The translations under genes were made by a program, and so were the position numbers. Below, in pieces: positions 9,138 through 14,714 of a stretch of 28,583 nt of DNA. How positions within the stretch are numbered: the stretch's first letter is position 1; each line of letters begins with the position of its first letter. Origin of the DNA: a virus; the IMG/VR virus record IMGVR_UViG_3300035160_000015, positions 1 to 28,583 of that record. One strand, 5' to 3'. The notes below the pieces were generated by a model. The model was not told where the DNA came from. It did not search any database and saw only the letters and a program-made list of their open reading frames with translations.

Positions 9138-10280
9138 ATGACGTTTACTTATGGGTTTTACGACTCTGTTTCGTCAGACAGACTATACACTGCAAGACAA
9201 TTTGGCCAGTTATTTGATGGTCTTATTTATGATGGAGTGTATGAAGATTATGGCGATCACTTTGAAGTCGTTGAAGATTCGGGAATGAATATTCTTATAA
9301 AGTCGGGTAGAGCTTGGTTTAAATCTACTTGGAGTTTAAACGACTCGAACCTAAGTGATACTGTTCCTACAGCAGATCCTCTTTTGCCCAGAATCGATAT
9401 TGTATATTTAGAAATTAATCTTGGTAGTGGGGTTAGGGCGAACAAGATTGATATTGTAACTGGTACTCCAGCATCATCTCCAGTTCCTCCTACCTTAACT
9501 CAATCTGGTGATGTTTGGCAGTATCCACTTGCACATATTTATGTAGGTGCTGGGGTTACATCTATATCTGACGCAAACATTACCAACAAGATGGGAACTG
9601 TAGACTGTCCATATGTGACAGGTCCAGTATCTGGTAACTTTGCTGATCATGATCATACTGCAGGACAAGGCGGAAACATCGGTTCAACAGGCATATCAAA
9701 TAGTGCAATTGTAGAGACAAAAATAGCCGACGGTGCTGTTACAGTTAACAAGATTGGTTCTCTTGCAGTATCAACAGCTAAGATAGCGGCAAACGCTGTA
9801 ACCACGGATAAAATTCCAAATAGAACAAGACGTATATGGTTCGATCTCGGTAGTCTTTATCTTTATGGTGCATCTCCTTTATTACTTAAAGGTGCTCATA
9901 TTGATTTTGATGAAGACGTTGATCAGTGGGTTGCGGCGCAATTTCCTCTTCCTGCAGATTTTGTTTCTGGATTTACGGTTAAGATTTATCCGTTTGCTTT
10001 CACTGCAGCAACGGGAACAGTTGTTTGGGATCTTCAAACAATAGACGTGCCTGTAGGAACAGATTTAGATGTTATATCCTTTACAAGCCATCGAGTTGAG
10101 CAAAGCGTATATGCAGCGAATCATCGCTATCTTATAGAATTCAGTCTTGGATCTTGGACTGTTTCTGCGGGGGATCATTGTATTTTTCAGCTTTATAGAA
10201 AGGGGACTGACGTATACGATAATTACGACGTTCCTTATACTATAGCTGGGATAGCGTTCGAATATACTGCGGATAGTTAA
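9138..10280 (+). CDS. Baseplate / distal tail fibre protein
   Basis: A 380-residue protein starting with TYGFYDSVSSDRLYTARQFG and LFDGLIYDGVYED. This N-terminal form is widespread in tail-tip proteins of Gram-positive siphophages. Residues about 190-230 carry a low-complexity segment of repeated ITxxKIxxxAVTTDKI type (KIADGAVTVNKIG, AVSTAKIAANAVTTDKI), the usual linker between a virion-anchoring domain and a C-terminal receptor-binding domain. The C-terminal ~150 residues (from about TRRIWFDLGSLYLYG) form a beta-rich domain that may contact the host surface. Position as the last tail gene, just before the lysis genes, supports this. The receptor-binding role is inferred. Confidence 0.78.
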   Translation: MTFTYGFYDSVSSDRLYTARQFGQLFDGLIYDGVYEDYGDHFEVVEDSGMNILIKSGRAWFKSTWSLNDSNLSDTVPTADPLLPRIDIVYLEINLGSGVRANKIDIVTGTPASSPVPPTLTQSGDVWQYPLAHIYVGAGVTSISDANITNKMGTVDCPYVTGPVSGNFADHDHTAGQGGNIGSTGISNSAIVETKIADGAVTVNKIGSLAVSTAKIAANAVTTDKIPNRTRRIWFDLGSLYLYGASPLLLKGAHIDFDEDVDQWVAAQFPLPADFVSGFTVKIYPFAFTAATGTVVWDLQTIDVPVGTDLDVISFTSHRVEQSVYAANHRYLIEFSLGSWTVSAGDHCIFQLYRKGTDVYDNYDVPYTIAGIAFEYTADS

Positions 10281-10293
10281 TCAAGGAGGTTTC

Positions 10294-10650
10294 ATGGAAT
10301 TGCTAGATGCCCATTTAAAATACATAAATATTATCATTCCTATAATAACCGCCTTGCTAGCATCTTCTGGTTTCTGGTTGTTTTTAGATAAGACCAGACA
10401 GACTTCTAGTTTGAGTAGGCGTTTATTAATAGGTCTCGCCCATGATAGGATTATATGTTTGTCTATAGAATATATTGAACGTGGTTGGGTTACTCAAGAT
10501 GAATATGAAAATCTGTTCAAGTTTCTATATACCCCATATATAGAATTGGGGGGTAACGGTTCAGCGAACCGATTAATGGTGGAAGTAGATAAACTTCCGA
10601 TAAGAAATATTCCACTATATAAAGGAGATACAAATGTTTCAGATCAGTGA
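10294..10650 (+). CDS. Small membrane protein preceding holin
   Basis: A 118-residue protein with AAGGAGG 6 bases before the ATG. One clear transmembrane segment lies at residues about 11-32 (INIIIPIITALLASSGFWLFL), followed by a charged cytosolic-type domain containing LLIGLAHDRIICLSIEYIERGW and an EYENLFKFLYTPY motif. Proteins of this shape occur between tail genes and holins in Gram-positive phages and are sometimes annotated as holin-like. It overlaps the holin gene by 17 bp, suggesting joint expression and a role in lysis control or as an accessory holin. The function is inferred from position only. Confidence 0.75.
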   Translation: MELLDAHLKYINIIIPIITALLASSGFWLFLDKTRQTSSLSRRLLIGLAHDRIICLSIEYIERGWVTQDEYENLFKFLYTPYIELGGNGSANRLMVEVDKLPIRNIPLYKGDTNVSDQ

Positions 10651-11083
10651 TGGACTGTACGACGCCTTGAAAAAGGTAGCGCAATTTGTGTTACCTGGAT
10701 TGGCTACGTTATATTTTGCGGTTGGAGGTATTTGGGGGTTGCCTTATACTGAACAGGTTGTAGCAACGATCGTTGCCCTGGATGTATTTCTTGGCGCTAT
10801 ATTAGGATTAAGTAATGCTACTTATGGTGGTGATCCTGTCAATAAGGAAGAGAAGTTTGTCAAGTTTTCTTCATTAGCTATGCCCTCTACAAACTATGAA
10901 TGGATGAAGTGGATAACTTTGCTGTTGCTCCCAGCTCTTGGAACGTTATATTTCACTCTGGGACAACTCTGGAATTTCCCATATGGCGAGGAAGTTGTTG
11001 GTACTATTGCCGCAATTACTACCTTTATGGGTCTTATGTTGGGTGTAAGTACAAAGCAGTTTAATAAATTTTATAATGGTTAA
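10634..11083 (+). CDS. Holin, r1t-type, internally duplicated
   Basis: A 149-residue membrane protein built from two copies of a small holin domain. Residues 9-64 and 88-143 align without gaps over 56 positions with 24 identities; shared landmarks are K-x7-P-x-L-x-TLYF, then W-x2-PY-x-E-x-VV-x-TI and the G-x2-LG-x-S end. Each copy predicts two transmembrane segments with a short polar turn around the W/PY/E motif. This is the pattern of phage r1t/phiLC3-type holins, which are usually single-copy and about 70-80 residues. Holins oligomerise in the cytoplasmic membrane and trigger lysis. The linker (residues 65-87) is charged and contains NKEEKF. GGAG lies upstream of the ATG within the preceding gene. 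Confidence 0.85.
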   Translation: MFQISDGLYDALKKVAQFVLPGLATLYFAVGGIWGLPYTEQVVATIVALDVFLGAILGLSNATYGGDPVNKEEKFVKFSSLAMPSTNYEWMKWITLLLLPALGTLYFTLGQLWNFPYGEEVVGTIAAITTFMGLMLGVSTKQFNKFYNG

Positions 11084-11090
11084 TTTCCTT

Positions 11091-11115
11091 TCGCGTAAAA
11101 ATTCATTGCTATAAT
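11091..11115 (+). promoter_or_regulatory. Promoter P1 (TCGCG-N14-TATAAT)
   Basis: TCGCG at 11091-11095 and TATAAT at 11110-11115 with exactly 14 nt between, as in five other copies in the window. The expected start site (about 11122) would fall in the ribosome binding site of the gene at 11130, leaving almost no leader. This is the most degenerate copy (no GGT before the -10) and may be weak or give a near-leaderless transcript. Confidence 0.55.
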
Positions 11116-11129
11116 GAAAGGAGATTACT

Positions 11130-11405
11130 ATGTTTTGGAAAAAGAAAGACAGATATAAGATTGGCGATGAGATCGAAATGTTGTTAATTGAAATGAGTAA
11201 GATGGACCGTGGAGGCGAAGAGTATGGTCGCGCAGCACAAACATTAAGAGTTCTAAAAGATGCAGAAAGAATGAATCTGATAGACTATAATGTTGTTGCT
11301 ACCGGCGTAATAACTTTGCTACAAATGGCCGGACTTCTATATTTCGAGAGATTCAATGTTTTGACCAGCAAGGCCGTCGGGTTTGTTTGGAAATCCAGAC
11401 GGTAA
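11130..11405 (+). CDS. Small membrane protein
   Basis: A 91-residue protein with GAAAGGAG upstream. The N-terminal half is charged (FWKKKDRYKIGDEIEMLL) and probably cytoplasmic. A hydrophobic segment at residues about 55-72 (VVATGVITLLQMAGLLYF) is followed by E-R-F and a V-L-T-SKA-VGF-V-x-K-x-R C-terminus. That SKA ending recurs in small phage membrane proteins I recognise only as conserved hypotheticals. It is flanked by promoter P1 and a terminator, so it may form its own single-gene unit. Function unknown. Confidence 0.75.
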   Translation: MFWKKKDRYKIGDEIEMLLIEMSKMDRGGEEYGRAAQTLRVLKDAERMNLIDYNVVATGVITLLQMAGLLYFERFNVLTSKAVGFVWKSRR

Positions 11406-11420
11406 TCCTCCAAAAGAGTT

Positions 11421-11451
11421 GGCGTGTTAAAAGCACGCCTTCTCTTTTTTT
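11421..11451 (+). terminator. Intrinsic terminator
   Basis: Stem GGCGTG (11421-11426) pairs with CACGCC (11434-11439) around a 7-nt loop, followed by TTCTCTTTTTTT. It ends the unit of the gene at 11130-11405 and directly abuts promoter P2. Confidence 0.8.
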
Positions 11452-11452
11452 C

Positions 11453-11477
11453 TCGCGTGAAAAACATGTGGTATAAT
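11453..11477 (+). promoter_or_regulatory. Promoter P2 (TCGCG-N14-TATAAT)
   Basis: TCGCG at 11453-11457, TATAAT at 11472-11477, 14 nt apart. The intervening GAAAAAC is shared with P3, P4 and P5. TGG precedes TATAAT (extended -10) and a TGGT/ACCA inverted repeat flanks the -10. It drives the gene at 11513, about 35 bp downstream. No TTGACA-like -35 box is present. Confidence 0.8.
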
Positions 11478-11512
11478 AGAAACCAGAATATTATCTAAAA
11501 GGAGAGATTACG

Positions 11513-11761
11513 ATGAAATTCCAGAGTTTATATACCAATACCAGCAACCCCAAGGCTATTGCGGGGTTATTATTAGTAACCGTAGCTGTAGCATATTGCC
11601 AGAGTCATGCGGATCAAATTGTTGATGGTGCAGTAAGCATCGTCAAGGATTGCCCGCGTAAAGCTGAACAATTGCTTCACTATGGAAAGCGAAAATACCA
11701 CGTATGCAAGCAGGATTTTGATGGTAACGTGGTTGACACCGGGAAAGTAGTTTGGAAATAG
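11513..11761 (+). CDS. Small membrane protein
   Basis: An 82-residue protein with AAAAGGAG upstream. One hydrophobic segment at residues about 14-28 (KAIAGLLLVTVAVAY) is followed by a basic C-terminal half with two cysteines (DCPRKAEQLLHYGKRKYHVC). It has its own promoter (P2) and terminator (11776-11802), so it is an independent transcription unit. I do not recognise the family. The short N-terminus before the membrane segment and basic C-terminus would allow membrane anchoring with a cytoplasmic domain. Confidence 0.72.
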   Translation: MKFQSLYTNTSNPKAIAGLLLVTVAVAYCQSHADQIVDGAVSIVKDCPRKAEQLLHYGKRKYHVCKQDFDGNVVDTGKVVWK

Positions 11762-11775
11762 ATATATTTAAAAGG

Positions 11776-11802
11776 AGAAGTTGGATACTTCTTCTTTTTT
11801 TT
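11776..11802 (+). terminator. Intrinsic terminator
   Basis: AGAAGT (11776-11781) pairs with ACTTCT (11787-11792) around loop TGGAT, followed by TCTTTTTTTT. It ends the unit of the gene at 11513 and is immediately followed by promoter P3. Confidence 0.75.
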
Positions 11803-11804
11803 CT

Positions 11805-11829
11805 TCGCGTGAAAAACCATTGGTATAAT
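11805..11829 (+). promoter_or_regulatory. Promoter P3 (TCGCG-N14-TATAAT)
   Basis: TCGCG at 11805-11809 and TATAAT at 11824-11829, 14 nt apart, with GAAAAACC and an extended TGG before the -10. Unlike P2 it reads first into a structured non-coding segment that ends in a terminator-like hairpin before the gene at 11952. Confidence 0.8.
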
Positions 11830-11830
11830 A

Positions 11831-11927
11831 GAGACTAGAAAAGAGAATCTTTTGGCAGGTGATGGGAAGACACCCATTAAGAGAAATCCTGACCCCCGAT
11901 TTGATTCTAGTCTCTATTATTTTTTCT
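11831..11927 (+). ncRNA. Putative structured small RNA
   Basis: The segment between promoter P3 and the next gene has no convincing reading frame but folds extensively. A 16-bp perfect inverted repeat joins 11825-11840 to 11905-11920 and is followed by a T-run (11920-11925). Within it are AAAAGA/TCTTTT (11839-11853), CAGG/CCTG (11856-11859 with 11888-11891) and ATGGG/CCCAT (11862-11866 with 11873-11877, 6-nt loop). With a start about 7 nt after the -10 box, a product of about 90 nt would begin inside the closing stem and end at the T-run. It could be a free small RNA or an attenuating leader for the gene at 11952. It lacks the D- and T-loop signatures of tRNA. Confidence 0.6.
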
Positions 11928-11951
11928 CAACCTATTTGAAAGGAGATAATG

Positions 11952-12161
11952 ATGTACGGTGTTGGCGGTTTTGATAAAGATTTTGAAAGGGCTTGGTATA
12001 TTTTGAAAAAGGATGATGATTATCAAATAGTGTCTTGTTTTGAGGGTCAAGATCCTTTATTTGGAAATGGTTCATGGACAGAATTTGGTGGACCATATAG
12101 TTCATGGAAGGAAGCAGAAGAAAACGTTCCTACTTCCCAATATAATACAATTCAAAAGTAA
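11952..12161 (+). CDS. Small hypothetical protein
   Basis: A 69-residue acidic, soluble protein. ATGs occur at 11949 and 11952; the second is 6 bases from GAAAGGAG and is preferred. The sequence is rich in aromatic residues and glycine (MYGVGGFDKDFERAWYILKK, FGNGSWTEFGGPYSSWKEAE), and its WYILKKDDDYQIVSC then SWTEFGGPYSSWKEAEE layout suggests a small beta-strand/helix domain. No membrane segment and no recognised motif. It lies downstream of the structured RNA and terminator-like hairpin, so its expression may depend on readthrough. Confidence 0.65.
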   Translation: MYGVGGFDKDFERAWYILKKDDDYQIVSCFEGQDPLFGNGSWTEFGGPYSSWKEAEENVPTSQYNTIQK

Positions 12162-12280
12162 AAATTTCCCCGGAAGGAATTTTGGAGAAACCAATCCGGA
12201 GGTGTGCTATGTGAAACCATAACGCAATACCGGTCGAAGACCAGGTCCCTCGCATATGGCCTATGTTTGAGGGACTTGGC
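12162..12280 (+). other. Structured intergenic segment with consecutive hairpins
   Basis: This gap between the genes at 11952 and 12304 contains four or more adjacent potential hairpins: 12161-12169 with 12176-12183, TTGG/CCAA (12182-12185 with 12191-12194), TATG/CATA (12208-12211 with 12218-12221), GGTC/GACC (12232-12242), and a long stem CCAGGTCCCTC with GAGGGACTTGG (12241-12251 with 12269-12279), continued by GCATA/TATGT. There is no long T-run after the last stem and no clear promoter. It may be an RNA leader for the membrane-protein operon at 12304 or a processed small RNA. Confidence 0.5.
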
Positions 12281-12303
12281 TATATTCTTGAAAGGAGAAT
12301 GAA

Positions 12304-12429
12304 ATGGATATAAATTGGATGCAGGTTTACTTTTCTATAAAGGTAATTGGCGGCGCCATATGTTTAGGGGCTTGGGGTATTTTTGCTCTGGTTAACATAA
12401 TTCAGTGGTTGAGGGGAAAAGCTCAATAA
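12304..12429 (+). CDS. Single-pass membrane microprotein (41 aa)
   Basis: ATG at 12304 with GAAAGGAG upstream opens a 41-residue frame. The N-terminus is MDINWMQVYFSIKVI, followed by a transmembrane segment GGAICLGAWGIFALVNII and a basic C-terminus (WLRGKAQ), so the C-terminus is probably cytoplasmic. The stop overlaps the next start (TAATG at 12427-12431), implying translational coupling. The strong ribosome binding site, the transmembrane segment and the coupling support a real gene despite its size. Function unknown. Confidence 0.7.
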   Translation: MDINWMQVYFSIKVIGGAICLGAWGIFALVNIIQWLRGKAQ

Positions 12430-12626
12430 TGGAAACGAAAGATGTTGTATACGGTTTTCAAGAAGTCAAGTTAATATTTTTCTTAAGGTCTCGTAAAATA
12501 CCAATGGGCGACATTAAGAAACTACTAAAAGATATTGAACGGATTAGAACGGATTATTTTGAAAGGAGAGAAAATGCACGAAATAGCAAGAAACACGCTG
12601 CGACAGATCCAGAAGGAAAGTCCTAA
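12429..12626 (+). CDS. Small hypothetical protein, overlaps next gene
   Basis: A 65-residue frame starting at the ATG that overlaps the stop of the preceding microprotein (TAATG). It has an amphipathic, charged sequence (KLIFFLRSRKIPMGDIKKLL then KDIERIRTDYFERREN) with a probable C-terminal helix. It overlaps the next gene by 53 bp and contains that gene's GAAAGGAG site. Coding status is supported by coupling and reasonable composition up to about residue 50; the overlapping tail may be a by-product. No family recognised. Confidence 0.5.
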   Translation: METKDVVYGFQEVKLIFFLRSRKIPMGDIKKLLKDIERIRTDYFERRENARNSKKHAATDPEGKS

Positions 12627-13335
12627 TATTTTGACTATATTAGGCGTTTCTGGGTTGATCGCGACTGTACTACTAGCAATAGAAGCCACACCTAAGGCAT
12701 ATTCTGAGCTGTCTAAAGAGGAAAACGACAGACTAACGGAGTCTGATACCTTCTATGTCAAATTAAACCCGTTAGAGGTCGTTAAACTGGTATATCCTTA
12801 TTATGTTCCTACAGCCTTATCTGGACTCTTAACTATAGGCTGTATCATAGGTGCAAATCGTGTTTCTGCAAGACGAACCGCCGCGTTAGCGGCTTTATAT
12901 TCTATTGCGGAGACAAGTGTGAGGGATTATCAGGAAAAAATTGTGGAGATAGTTGGCAAGAATAAGGCTTCCAAAATTGAAGAGGCCATTGTTCAGAAGA
13001 AATTAGACAATGATCCTATAGAAGGCAAGACAGTAATAATAACTGGAGATGGGGATCATTTGATATATGATGAGTTCTCAGGTCGATATTTCAAGTCGAC
13101 TATAGAGAAGATTAAGCAATCAGTTAATGAGTTTAACCGCGAACTATTAATAGATATGTACAAACCGATAAACGACTTGTATGATCTATGGGAATTAGAA
13201 CCTATAGAAAGTGGTAGAAACATGGGTTGGGATGTCGATAACGGTCTTTTAGAGATCGTGTATACTACTAAGTTAGCCACAAATAATGAACCTTGTGTAG
13301 TTTTGTCATATTCTGTTCAGCCAAAGTATCTTTAA
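12574..13335 (+). CDS. DUF6353-like membrane protein (copy A)
   Basis: A 253-residue protein; ATG at 12574 with GAAAGGAG is preferred over a TTG at 12535. Two transmembrane segments are evident, at residues about 19-37 (ILTILGVSGLIATVLLAIE) and 72-93 (YVPTALSGLLTIGCIIGAN). Then comes NRVSARRTAALAALYSIAE and a helical linker rich in lysine and glutamate. The C-terminal soluble domain ends with NDLYDLWELEP and CVVLSYSVQP. The same order is seen in the protein at 16087-16992, so the two are paralogues of what I take to be the phage DUF6353 family. Molecular role is unknown. It ends just before promoter P4. Confidence 0.75.
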   Translation: MHEIARNTLRQIQKESPNILTILGVSGLIATVLLAIEATPKAYSELSKEENDRLTESDTFYVKLNPLEVVKLVYPYYVPTALSGLLTIGCIIGANRVSARRTAALAALYSIAETSVRDYQEKIVEIVGKNKASKIEEAIVQKKLDNDPIEGKTVIITGDGDHLIYDEFSGRYFKSTIEKIKQSVNEFNRELLIDMYKPINDLYDLWELEPIESGRNMGWDVDNGLLEIVYTTKLATNNEPCVVLSYSVQPKYL

Positions 13336-13360
13336 TCGCGGGAAAAACCACTGGTATAAT
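13336..13360 (+). promoter_or_regulatory. Promoter P4 (TCGCG-N14-TATAAT)
   Basis: TCGCG at 13336-13340 starts right after the stop codon of the preceding gene; TATAAT is at 13355-13360, 14 nt away. GAAAAACCA and extended TGG are present, and GGT/ACC flanks the -10. It drives the small gene at 13392. Confidence 0.8.
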
Positions 13361-13391
13361 AGAAACCCATATATTAAGAAAGGAGATTAAA

Positions 13392-13571
13392 ATGTTTGAT
13401 AAGCTAAAGACGTTTGTTGAAACCAATCCGGATGTTGTTAAGAAGATTGCGGTTGTCAGCGGAATTGCTGCAGGAGGAATCCTGTTAGCAGTTATACTGA
13501 AGAACCAAGATGCTTTTGACTTCGCCGAATTGGCGAGCGACTTAGCCGAAGAGGCAGAAAAAGTCGAGTAA
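13392..13571 (+). CDS. Small membrane protein
   Basis: A 59-residue protein with AAAGGAG upstream. It has a short N-terminal amphipathic region (FDKLKTFVETNPDVVKK), a glycine-rich transmembrane segment at residues about 19-35 (IAVVSGIAAGGILLAVI) and an acidic C-terminus (DFAELASDLAEEAEKVE). Promoter P4 and the terminator at 13583 make it a single-gene transcription unit. Separate transcription suggests it is needed at a different level from its neighbours. Family not recognised. Confidence 0.72.
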   Translation: MFDKLKTFVETNPDVVKKIAVVSGIAAGGILLAVILKNQDAFDFAELASDLAEEAEKVE

Positions 13572-13582
13572 TATTGGGCAAT

Positions 13583-13614
13583 GGTGTCATGGAAACATGG
13601 CACCTTATTTTTTC
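13583..13614 (+). terminator. Intrinsic terminator
   Basis: GGTGTCAT (13583-13590) pairs with ATGGCACC (13597-13604), eight pairs including one G-T, around loop GGAAAC, followed by TTATTTTTTCTT. It ends the unit of the gene at 13392. Confidence 0.8.
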
Positions 13615-13630
13615 TTGAAAGGAGTTTTAG

Positions 13631-13759
13631 ATGAAGGCTAGGTGGAAGCCTCTGACACAACGTGAGATAATAGGACTTATAGTTCTTATTATCTTGCTGC
13701 TTATATTTCTGATCCAGGTCAATGCGTATCTGGTCCAATTCGGCTGGTATCATGGCTGA
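13631..13759 (+). CDS. Single-pass membrane microprotein (42 aa)
   Basis: ATG at 13631 follows GAAAGGAG. The 42-residue product has a basic N-terminus (MKARWKPLTQREI), a very hydrophobic stretch (IGLIVLIILLLIFLIQV) and a short C-terminus (YLVQFGWYHG). It overlaps the next small gene by 8 bp (ATGGCTGA). The basic N-terminus predicts an N-in orientation. It resembles in size and form the spanins and accessory lysis peptides, but no lipobox or coiled coil is present, so I leave the function open. Confidence 0.7.
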   Translation: MKARWKPLTQREIIGLIVLIILLLIFLIQVNAYLVQFGWYHG

Positions 13760-13877
13760 GATATTGCAGTCTTGGACAATTGCTATATTATTAGTGATTC
13801 CTACGATGACTATAGGGATCATATTTGCCGTGATAGTGCTTAAGATATTAGATAAAGTAATAGATAGGTGGTTTTGA
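13752..13877 (+). CDS. Single-pass membrane microprotein (41 aa)
   Basis: Starts inside the end of the previous gene (8-bp overlap). The 41-residue product is MAEILQSW followed by a long hydrophobic segment (TIAILLVIPTMTIGIIFAVIVL) and a basic/acidic C-terminus (KILDKVIDRWF). No separate strong ribosome binding site is evident, so it is probably translated by coupling. One base separates its stop from the next start. Together with the genes at 13631 and 13879 it forms a tight trio of membrane-associated small proteins. Confidence 0.65.
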   Translation: MAEILQSWTIAILLVIPTMTIGIIFAVIVLKILDKVIDRWF

Positions 13878-13878
13878 G

Positions 13879-14070
13879 ATGGCTATTGGAATTAAAATAA
13901 CTGGTCTTGAGGAGGTTTCCAAAAAGGCCAAGGATACAGTTAGGGAGCTGGTAAGTACGCCGGTTCCCCTAGGCAAGACGGTGCTTGTTACTGGCGCGGT
14001 AATCGGTCTTGCGCAGATCTATATTTTCCGGAAAGCTGGTGTCGTTTTGGTTCTCGCGAGAAAAACATAG
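13879..14070 (+). CDS. Small membrane-associated protein
   Basis: A 63-residue protein starting one base after the preceding stop, with AGGTGG upstream. The N-terminal part is an amphipathic charged helix (GLEEVSKKAKDTVRELV) and the C-terminal part is hydrophobic (GKTVLVTGAVIGLAQIYIF, then AGVVLVLARKT). The last codons lie within promoter P5 (TCGCG at 14054), so coding and promoter sequence overlap here. Unknown family. Confidence 0.65.
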   Translation: MAIGIKITGLEEVSKKAKDTVRELVSTPVPLGKTVLVTGAVIGLAQIYIFRKAGVVLVLARKT

Positions 14071-14078
14071 GTTATAAT
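14054..14078 (+). promoter_or_regulatory. Promoter P5 (TCGCG-N14-TATAAT)
   Basis: TCGCG at 14054-14058 and TATAAT at 14073-14078, 14 nt apart, with GAAAAAC between. ATAGGTT (14067-14073) and AACCTAT (14081-14087) form a 7-bp inverted repeat around the -10 box. It overlaps the 3' end of the preceding gene and drives the gene at 14105. Confidence 0.8.
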
Positions 14079-14104
14079 AGAACCTATATTTGAAAGGAGA
14101 CGAA

Positions 14105-14356
14105 ATGAACATCGGAAAGATAGTTTTAGTTAAAGGAACTGAAGTCGTGACAGGCTTTGCAGTTGCTAAGGCAATATCAATTGTAATCAGAAAAGTTAAC
14201 CCAAATTTAGTAAAAGAACCTGAAGAGCAGGCAAGCATTCAGGAAGTTTTAATATATTTGTGGGTAGCTATTATGATAGCAGTGATTGCTACCGGCAGTG
14301 CAGAGTTTGTAAGCGGTAAAGTATCCGACAAATTCTATCCAGAAATAGAATCCTAA
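14105..14356 (+). CDS. Small membrane protein
   Basis: An 83-residue protein; ATG at 14105 lies 5 bases after GAAAGGAG and is preferred over a TTG at 14090. The N-terminus (GKIVLVKGTEVVTGFAVAKA) is mildly hydrophobic and a clear membrane segment follows at about 50-66 (LIYLWVAIMIAVIATGS). The C-terminus is charged. Transcribed from P5 and closed by the terminator at 14368. Function unknown. Confidence 0.7.
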   Translation: MNIGKIVLVKGTEVVTGFAVAKAISIVIRKVNPNLVKEPEEQASIQEVLIYLWVAIMIAVIATGSAEFVSGKVSDKFYPEIES

Positions 14357-14367
14357 GGTTAAAAGTT

Positions 14368-14394
14368 AGGCGCTTAACAGCGCCTTTCTTTTTT
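14368..14394 (+). terminator. Intrinsic terminator
   Basis: AGGCGCT (14368-14374) pairs perfectly with AGCGCCT (14379-14385) around loop TAAC, followed by TTCTTTTTT. It ends the unit of the gene at 14105. Confidence 0.85.
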
Positions 14395-14405
14395 CGGAGG
14401 TGTGT

Positions 14406-14714
14406 ATGAGTTATATGTGGTGTTGGTGTAAGCCTTGTATGGATCGTACAGGGCACCAATATGTAGAGCAATTACGTGGATGGGTATGCGTACATTGTCA
14501 TAATGTAAACACGAATATTAGACCCCAAATGGAGGAAAAAGTGTCAACAAAGGCTCAAGCAGAACAATTAGTTGAAGAACACGCAGCGGGAGTAACTCCA
14601 AACATGGATAGGGCGGACATGTATGCATTTTATTCGCAATATTGTGCAGATTCTGAAGTTATAGATGATGCAATAGTCCTAACGGAGCGAAGTATATATG
14701 GGACGGAAACTTAG
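14406..14714 (+). CDS. Zinc-ribbon-like small protein
   Basis: A 102-residue protein with GGAGG 6 bases before the ATG. Two CxxC pairs are visible, C8-x2-C11 and C28-x2-C31, with an extra C6, in the sequence MSYMWCWCKPC then GWVCVHC. This spacing fits a zinc ribbon. The remainder is acidic and helical (KAQAEQLVEEHAAGV, then ADMYAFYSQYCADSE). Zinc ribbons of this size in phages usually bind nucleic acid or protein partners. It overlaps the next gene by 17 bp and begins a run of soluble genes after the membrane-protein cluster. Confidence 0.7.
   Translation: MSYMWCWCKPCMDRTGHQYVEQLRGWVCVHCHNVNTNIRPQMEEKVSTKAQAEQLVEEHAAGVTPNMDRADMYAFYSQYCADSEVIDDAIVLTERSIYGTET

Noticed and set aside
11831-11927. 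tRNA gene candidate with a closing stem and three inner hairpins
   Set aside because: No 7-bp acceptor with standard D-loop, 5-bp anticodon stem or GGTTCGA-type T-loop; the structure is better described as an unclassified small RNA.
12040-12222. Forward 60-codon frame overlapping the small gene at 11952
   Set aside because: Starts within the better-supported gene in another frame, without a ribosome binding site, and ends in the structured interval.
12204-12302. GTG-initiated 33-codon frame across the structured interval
   Set aside because: GGAGG is only 1-2 bases from the GTG, composition is unlike the neighbours, and the stems explain the sequence better.
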